A DNA stretch of 27,494 nucleotides from Bacteroidales bacterium UBA7569 (GTDB lineage: Bacteria > Bacteroidota > Bacteroidia > Bacteroidales > Paludibacteraceae). Below are positions 23,585-27,494 of the stretch, in pieces. Every line of letters begins with the position of its first letter. Position 1 is the first letter of the stretch. The notes beneath the pieces were generated by a model. It saw nothing but the letters and a program-made list of their open reading frames with translations, was not told where the DNA came from and did not search any database. Location: the NCBI GenBank assembly GCA_002477945.1, contig DLLF01000020.1, positions 1-27,494 of the forward strand, in the 5' to 3' direction. Both the position numbers and the translations under genes were made by a program.

Positions 23585-26196
23585 AACATCTGACTCTGTA
23601 CATATTGGTTCTTTTTGTGGCTGTATCCGCACTTGCTGTGGCACAACAGAATCCCGAAGTAGTGACAACCGACTCGGTGCCGGTTGCCGTCCCTAAGATT
23701 GAATATACCTATCAGGCAAAGACCTACGAGATTGCTGATATTACGGTCACGGGGGCGGATAGTTACGAAGACTTTGTCCTGATTGGTTTCTCCGGATTGG
23801 CTGTCAGCGATAAAATCGAAGTACCGGGAGACGCTATAACGAAAGCGATACGCAGGTTTTGGAAACAGGGACTGTTTTCTGACGTCAAGATTCTGGCAAC
23901 AAAAATAGAGGGTTCCAAAATCTGGCTCAACATTGTTCTTAAGCAACGACCGCGTATATCCGACCTTGCCTATAACGGACTGAAGAAGTCGGAACGTGAA
24001 GATTTGGAGGTGAAAATAGGGTTGTCCAAGGGAAGCCAACTGACACCCAATAGTGTTGATCGGGCTAAGACGGTAATCAAAAAGTACTTTGCCGAAAAGG
24101 GATTCCACAATGCGGAGGTGCAGGTGCTTCAGTTCCCTGACGAAGAACATCCAGGATATGTGAAAGTCGCTGTCAATGTGGATAAAAAGGCTAAGACAAA
24201 AGTTAATGCCATCTACATTACGGGGAACCATGCTCTTTCCCATAACAAGATTAACCGTGCAATGAAGAAGACGAATGATAACAATATCATCAACTTCTTC
24301 CGTACGAAAAAGTTTGTAACCGAAGAGTATGAAAAAGACAAACTGGCAGTCATTGAGAAGTACAACGAATTAGGTTATCGCGATGCTTACATTGTGGCGG
24401 ACAGCGTAGTTCCGTCTCCTGCCGATCCGGCAAAAGTGGATGTCTATATGACCATCTCCGAGGGAGAACAGTATTATGTCCGTAATGTCAATTGGGTGGG
24501 GAATACATTGTATCCCTATGATTACCTTGATGCCGTCTTGGGTATCAAGAAAGGGGATACTTATAACCTCAAATTGCTGCAGGAACGCTTGCAAACCGAT
24601 GACGATGCCGTAGCAAAACTATATACCGATCGTGGCTACCTCTTCTTCAATGTCGATCCTGTGGAAATAAAGATTGAGGGCGACTCCATCGATTTCGAGA
24701 TGCGGATGTATGAAGGAAAACCTGCTACAATCAACGAGATTAACATCATGGGTAATACACGTGTCTACGAACATGTGGTACGTCGGGAACTTTATACGAA
24801 GCCGGGGCAGTTGTATTCGCAAACCGACATTATGCGGTCCTTGCGCGAATTGGCACAGATGGGACACTTCGATCAGGAACACCTGGTTCCGGACATCCAG
24901 CCGAATCCGGAAGATGGAACGGTTGATATTACTTACCAATTGGAAACCAAATCCTCCGACCAAATAGAGTTCTCTCTCGGTTGGGGGGCTACGGGTATCG
25001 TAGGTAGTATCGGATTGAAGTTTACCAACTTCGCAATACAGAACCTTTTCAAACCGAAGACCTACCGTATCGTTCCGCAAGGTGAAGGACAAACCTTCTC
25101 CATCAATGCACGCACCAATGGTCGTTACTATACCTCGGCAAGCATAAGTTTCTTGGAGCCTTGGCTCGGAGGAAAGCGACCCAACAGTCTTTCCGCAAGT
25201 ATTTATTTTGCTTCGCAGACAGGCTATTCCAAACGCTTCACGGAATCCTACCAAAACCTGTACAATTCCTATTCCTACTATTACAATAGTGGCTATTCCG
25301 ACTATATGAGCCAGATATCGGCATCGGAGTCCGACCCCGACCGTTATTTGCGGACCTTTGGTGCTTCTCTCGGTTATGGTATGCGTCTGCGGTGGCCGGA
25401 TGATTATTTTACATTCTATGGAGAATTGTCTTACCAACTCTATAAGATGAAAGATTGGCCGTATCTTCTTATAGCCAACGGAACCTCCCACAACCTCTCT
25501 TTGGGGCTGACCCTTTCGCGTAACAGTATTGATAATCCTATCTATACAAGGCGTGGCTCATCATTCAGCCTCTCGGTAAAACTGACTCCGCCTTATTCGC
25601 TTGTAAATAAACGTGACTATGCTTCTATGTCCGAATCAGAACGCTACCGGCTCATTGAGTACCACAAGTGGAAGTTTACGGGCAAAGTCTTTACGCCTCT
25701 GACCCACGATTCCAAGTTGGTCTTGATGGCTCGTGCAGAGTTCGGCTACCTCGGACACTATAATCAGAATGCAAAGTCCCCCTTTGAAACGTTCTATATG
25801 GGTGGCGATGGTATGACCTCCTATACGTCGTATTCTACTGAGTATGTCGCAATGCGTGGCTATCAGTCAGGTGCCCTCACGCCCTACGATCCCGCCACGG
25901 GACGTAATGCTGGATACCTCTACAACAAGTTTACTTTCGAGTTGCGATACCCCATATCTTTGGAACAGAATGCCACAATATGGGCATTGGTCTTTGCAGA
26001 GGCGGGTAACTGCTTTGCGGATATAAAAAACTATAATCCCTTCAACTTGAAACGATCCTTGGGTCTCGGTGTCCGTATCTATCTGCCTATGTTCGGACTG
26101 ATGGGTATTGACTGGGGCTACGGCTTCGATGCCATCAACGGAGACAAGAGTATGGGAGGATCACAATTCCACTTTGTCCTGGGACAAGAATTATAA
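23581..26196 (+). CDS. bamA: Outer-membrane protein assembly factor BamA
   Basis: Essential Omp85 protein that folds barrels into the outer membrane; 871 aa. The start is TTG in the overlap TTGA with the uppS stop. It is the only start that gives the signal peptide (1-21, LYILVLFVAVSALAVAQ), since the next Met is far downstream. Five POTRA domains (about 45-460) are suggested by repeated beta-alpha-alpha-beta-beta units such as YEIADITVTGADSY, AIYITGNHALSHNKINRAM, YYVRNVNWVGNTLYPYDYL and TINEINIMGNTRVYEHVVRR. The barrel (about 470-871) has AMRGYQSG (758-764) at the L6 VRGF/Y position. Chaperone genes skp follow. Confidence 0.96.
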   Translation: MKHLTLYILVLFVAVSALAVAQQNPEVVTTDSVPVAVPKIEYTYQAKTYEIADITVTGADSYEDFVLIGFSGLAVSDKIEVPGDAITKAIRRFWKQGLFSDVKILATKIEGSKIWLNIVLKQRPRISDLAYNGLKKSEREDLEVKIGLSKGSQLTPNSVDRAKTVIKKYFAEKGFHNAEVQVLQFPDEEHPGYVKVAVNVDKKAKTKVNAIYITGNHALSHNKINRAMKKTNDNNIINFFRTKKFVTEEYEKDKLAVIEKYNELGYRDAYIVADSVVPSPADPAKVDVYMTISEGEQYYVRNVNWVGNTLYPYDYLDAVLGIKKGDTYNLKLLQERLQTDDDAVAKLYTDRGYLFFNVDPVEIKIEGDSIDFEMRMYEGKPATINEINIMGNTRVYEHVVRRELYTKPGQLYSQTDIMRSLRELAQMGHFDQEHLVPDIQPNPEDGTVDITYQLETKSSDQIEFSLGWGATGIVGSIGLKFTNFAIQNLFKPKTYRIVPQGEGQTFSINARTNGRYYTSASISFLEPWLGGKRPNSLSASIYFASQTGYSKRFTESYQNLYNSYSYYYNSGYSDYMSQISASESDPDRYLRTFGASLGYGMRLRWPDDYFTFYGELSYQLYKMKDWPYLLIANGTSHNLSLGLTLSRNSIDNPIYTRRGSSFSLSVKLTPPYSLVNKRDYASMSESERYRLIEYHKWKFTGKVFTPLTHDSKLVLMARAEFGYLGHYNQNAKSPFETFYMGGDGMTSYTSYSTEYVAMRGYQSGALTPYDPATGRNAGYLYNKFTFELRYPISLEQNATIWALVFAEAGNCFADIKNYNPFNLKRSLGLGVRIYLPMFGLMGIDWGYGFDAINGDKSMGGSQFHFVLGQEL

Positions 26197-26214
26197 CCAA
26201 CGTTGCTGAGTGCT

Positions 26215-26736
26215 ATGAAACGAACCTTATTTCTTTCGGTATTCTTCTGCCTGCTTGCTGTGCCGATGCTGTATGCGCAGAAAGTACAGGTCGCTTATGT
26301 GGACATGACGTACATTCTAAAAAATCTGCCTCAGTACGAGTCCGCCAACGAACAATTGTCTTTGGTCTCCCGACGCTGGCAAAAAGAAGTGGATGCACTC
26401 ATGCAGGAAGCAAAGATACTGACGAGCAACTATCAGACAGAACAGATATTTCTTTCCGAAGAAATGAAGAAACAGCGGGAGGAGGAAATCCTGAATAAAG
26501 AGAAAGAAGCATTGGAACTGAAACGGAAGTATTTTGGTAAAGACGGAGAACTCTTTAAGAAGAGAGAGAGCCTCATCAAACCGATACAGGATGAAATCTA
26601 TACGGCAATTCAGGAAATTGCACAAGAAAAGAAATACGATGTCATCAAGGACCGCTCCGCTGACCCGAGCCTGATATATATGTCTAACAAACTGGATATC
26701 TCCGATCAGGTATTGCAGAAACTGGGAGCCCGCTAA
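26215..26736 (+). CDS. skp: OmpH/Skp-family periplasmic chaperone (first copy)
   Basis: Holds unfolded outer-membrane proteins in the periplasm on their way to BamA; 173 aa. ATG 26215 is preferred over in-frame TTG 26203; both give a signal peptide (FFCLLAVPMLYAQ). VQVAYVDMTYILKNLPQYE at the start of the mature protein is the family signature. Residues about 50-125 are charged and heptad-like (SEEMKKQREEEILNKEKEAL), fitting the Skp coiled-coil arm. YDVIKDRSADPSLIYMSNKL closes the body. It starts 18 nt after the bamA stop. Confidence 0.93.
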   Translation: MKRTLFLSVFFCLLAVPMLYAQKVQVAYVDMTYILKNLPQYESANEQLSLVSRRWQKEVDALMQEAKILTSNYQTEQIFLSEEMKKQREEEILNKEKEALELKRKYFGKDGELFKKRESLIKPIQDEIYTAIQEIAQEKKYDVIKDRSADPSLIYMSNKLDISDQVLQKLGAR

Positions 26737-26783
26737 ATGGAGTGGGTACACTATAATGAAATAATAACTTAATACATAAAACG

Positions 26784-27275
26784 ATGAAAAAACTGTTCTT
26801 AATGCTTGCATTAGCATTACCAATCGCCTTGAATGCTCAGAAAATGGGCTACATCAACTCTCAGGAACTTTTTAGCCAAATGCCCGAACTCAATGAAGTA
26901 AAACTTCGTATGGATACGCTGCAAGGTCAATATGAAACGCAGTTGGCGAATATGCAGGAGGAGTTCAATAAGAAAGTGGCAGCCTTCCAATCCGAACAGG
27001 CTGCTCTCACTGATGGAGTAAAAGAGTTTCGGCAGCAGGAGTTGGCTGAAATGGAACAACGTATCCAACTTTTCTACCAAACGGCACAGCAGGATATACA
27101 GAAGAAACAGCAGGAATACTTGGCTCCTCTCCACGAAAAAATGACCAAAGCCATTCAAGAGGTAGGCGCAGCCGAAGGATATACCTATATATTCGACTCC
27201 GCTGCAATGGTTTACGTGGCTCCTGATGCGCTCAACGTAATGCCGCAGGTGAAAACTCGCTTGGGAGTTAAGTAA
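26784..27275 (+). CDS. skp: OmpH/Skp-family periplasmic chaperone (second copy)
   Basis: Protein of 163 aa with signal peptide 1-18 (LMLALALPIALNAQ), then MGYINSQELFSQMPE, the same family start as its neighbour. A long helical stretch (about 40-110) is rich in Q/E/K, and EGYTYIFDSAAMVYVAPD ends the body. It is clearly a paralogue of the gene 47 nt upstream but well diverged, so the tandem pair is old. Paired skp genes after bamA are usual in Bacteroidales. Confidence 0.93.
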   Translation: MKKLFLMLALALPIALNAQKMGYINSQELFSQMPELNEVKLRMDTLQGQYETQLANMQEEFNKKVAAFQSEQAALTDGVKEFRQQELAEMEQRIQLFYQTAQQDIQKKQQEYLAPLHEKMTKAIQEVGAAEGYTYIFDSAAMVYVAPDALNVMPQVKTRLGVK

Positions 27276-27418
27276 TCAGTACGGCGGATAACTATCTCGA
27301 ACGTCACTACGAAGATTACGAGAAACGTAAGCAGGAGTGGCTTCGTAAGAAGAAACACCTGCCTGCTCATAAGGCCTTGCCCTCTAATTCTCAGCGTAGT
27401 GAAGACGAAGCCTTGTAA
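27275..27418 (+). CDS. Short charged ORF with ATC at the expected start codon
   Basis: Open frame of 47 codons reading xSTADNYLERHYEDYEK and RKQEWLRKKKHLP, ending SEDEAL. The N-terminal half is highly charged and probably helical. I recall similar short NYLE/EDYxxRKxxWxxKKK proteins annotated in Bacteroidales, function unknown. The frame is closed upstream by TAA at 27269-27271 and has no ATG, GTG or TTG before the conserved part. The codon overlapping the skp stop is ATC (in TAATC), where a coupled TAATG start would be expected. It may start at ATC, be disrupted, or contain a base error. Confidence 0.5.
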   Translation: MSTADNYLERHYEDYEKRKQEWLRKKKHLPAHKALPSNSQRSEDEAL

Positions 27419-27454
27419 CTATATAGATGACTTATTAGCAAATAAACAACTCCC

Positions 27455-27494
27455 GTGGTAGAAAAACTACAGCAAACCCTTCGTGACTCCGCAG
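27455..27494 (+). CDS. Start of a further gene, cut by the window edge
   Basis: GTG at 27455 opens MVEKLQQTLRDSA and runs off the window. The opening loosely resembles the N termini of some Bacteroidales major-facilitator transporters (LQxTLRDS), but 13 residues are too few to assign. The gap after the short ORF is 36 nt. Confidence 0.35.
   Translation, partial: MVEKLQQTLRDSA

Noticed and set aside
24619..25491. Minus-strand open frame of 290 codons
   Set aside because: It lies wholly opposite bamA, resembles no protein family, and has no promoter.

Overview
The window reads as chromosomal DNA from a member of the Bacteroidales (phylum Bacteroidota). The evidence is: promoters of the Bacteroidota type (TTTG, about 20 nt, then TAnnTTTG) ahead of hisS, both tRNA genes and the porG-like gene; secreted proteins ending in type IX secretion (T9SS) C-terminal domains; the block porG-uppS-bamA-skp-skp, which matches the order I recall from Porphyromonas; and the DUF1599-DoxX-tpiA block. 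I cannot name a genus. All supported genes lie on the + strand.

Region 1 (1-10350) is a secreted, probably pectin-directed locus. A heptamer array (16-222) precedes a PL1-type pectate lyase. A 336-nt gap with a perfect 17-bp hairpin follows. Then comes a three-gene run: a 1937-residue Ig-domain T9SS cargo protein, a 204-residue protein with a GPIGDA + hydrophobic + RKR tail, and a GH105-type unsaturated glycuronyl hydrolase, closed by an intrinsic terminator. The natural reading is that the lyase cuts polygalacturonan outside the cell, the giant protein is a surface adhesin or scaffold, and the GH105 enzyme finishes unsaturated products in the periplasm. No SusC/SusD pair is present.

Region 2 (10350-11400) is repeat-rich intergenic DNA around tRNA-Cys(GCA).

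Region 3 (11378-21236) holds hisS, a secreted endonuclease I with a T9SS tail, DUF1599, DoxX-thioredoxin, tpiA, a gamma-carbonic-anhydrase-like protein, pyrH, frr, a short Omp85-like barrel and rsgA. Gaps are mostly short or absent, so these are probably a few long operons.

Region 4 (21237-22080) holds tRNA-Arg(ACG) and more repeat-rich intergenic DNA.

Region 5 (22047-27494) is an envelope-biogenesis operon: porG-like, uppS, bamA, two skp/ompH genes, a short ORF that lacks a normal start codon, and the first codons of another gene.

The most unusual material is intergenic. It comprises (i) twelve TTAAYGG-like heptamers in four clusters with a fixed 11/10-nt pitch; (ii) a recurring module of 9-bp-period repeats followed by paired GAACTTCT/GAACGTCT motifs 17-18 nt apart, always between transcription units; and (iii) a 43-bp element present twice. 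Other points are a tRNA-Arg in which the G19-C56 tertiary pair appears swapped to A19-U56, a short Omp85 with no room for POTRA domains, and a short ORF whose expected ATG reads ATC.
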